A stretch of DNA of 64,000 bases from Hybos culiciformis. Taxonomy: Eukaryota > Arthropoda > Insecta > Diptera > Hybotidae. Below the pieces are notes generated by a model. It saw only the letters and a program-made list of their open reading frames with translations, was not told the DNA's origin and ran no database searches. The translations under genes were made by a program, and so were the position numbers. Where the stretch lies: NCBI GenBank assembly GCA_964007475.1, contig OZ023274.1, positions 37,193,860 to 37,257,859 of the forward strand. Reading direction: 5' to 3'. Within the stretch, counting starts at the first letter, position 1. Each line of letters begins with the position of its first letter. Shown here one piece after another: positions 63,691 through 64,000 of the stretch.

Positions 63691-64000
63691 TCGCAAGACG
63701 ACGCCTCTTTTACATCGGCACCCAGATTTTAGTTTAAATGTCAAAAAGAAAAACAAAAAGAAAAGATAAAGAAAAGAATTAAAATGAAAATTTTTTTAAA
63801 AATTTGTACTTTATTTTTTATTTATATTTAAATTCAAAAATAAAAAAATTAAAAATATAATATTTTTTCATAAAAATTTAAAAGTAAAAATTTGAACTTT
63901 TATTTCGTGCAATAAAAATTTTGGATTTTCTTCAAATCTTCAATGAAAAAAAATAATGTTTAAATTTTAAAATAATAATAATAATTTTTTTCTGTTCACA
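63691..64000. other. Intergenic DNA, nothing supported
   Basis: A-rich sequence ending in AAT repeats; nothing recognised. Confidence 0.45.

Noticed and set aside
1..64000. CRISPR array, phage, integron or biosynthetic cluster
   Set aside because: Nothing of the kind is present. The spliced genes and base composition show nuclear animal DNA, and the tandem repeats lack CRISPR-type unique spacers.

Overview
The window is eukaryotic nuclear DNA from an AT-rich animal genome, almost certainly an insect. It has short GT-AG introns in one gene, very long introns in another, many homopolymer runs, and three genes whose closest relatives are insect proteins. The order cannot be fixed from sequence alone; Coleoptera, Neuroptera and Hemiptera all remain possible. 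Only about 6 kb of the 64 kb is convincingly coding.

Layout. (1) 1-1.35 kb, minus strand: the first two coding exons of an ANKMY2-type ankyrin/MYND ciliary protein, running off the left edge. (2) 1.6-2.1 kb: an array of 38-bp near-palindromes in a 59-60 bp repeat unit. (3) 2.1-5.0 kb: non-coding DNA rich in TAGGTA/TACCTA words, with an inverted array of AAAATC words. (4) 5.09-9.85 kb, plus strand: a complete five-exon TECPR1 (fly Peroxin-23) gene. It has two dysferlin domains, tectonin repeats, a PH domain, an ATG5-binding-like helix and a galectin domain with all canonical sugar-contact residues. It is transcribed divergently from ANKMY2. (5) 9.9-28.9 kb: a gene-poor stretch with decayed mobile elements. 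The best is a hAT-type transposon at 19,959-22,466 with an exact 8-bp target duplication, holding a foldback element, which itself holds a small MITE and a 5S-rRNA-like SINE fragment. (6) 28.9-53.6 kb, plus strand: a five-exon T-box gene of the Dorsocross type, with a 16.4-kb second intron. Its introns hold a dispersed repeat family, a hairpin, and a dyad-symmetric element with a PBX/MEIS-type composite site. (7) 53.6-64 kb: downstream non-coding DNA with a repeat cluster and a few low-confidence small ORFs.

Functional view. The three genes do not form a pathway. TECPR1 acts on damaged endolysosomal membranes and in autophagy. ANKMY2 acts in cilium-linked signalling. Dorsocross is a developmental transcription factor, and its large non-coding surroundings are what one expects of such a locus. 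The most striking unexplained signals are the nested mobile-element cluster, the strong excess of the hexamer GGCGCC outside genes, the T:T-mismatched palindrome array, and the dyad element in Dorsocross intron 3. No operon-like or prokaryotic system is present.
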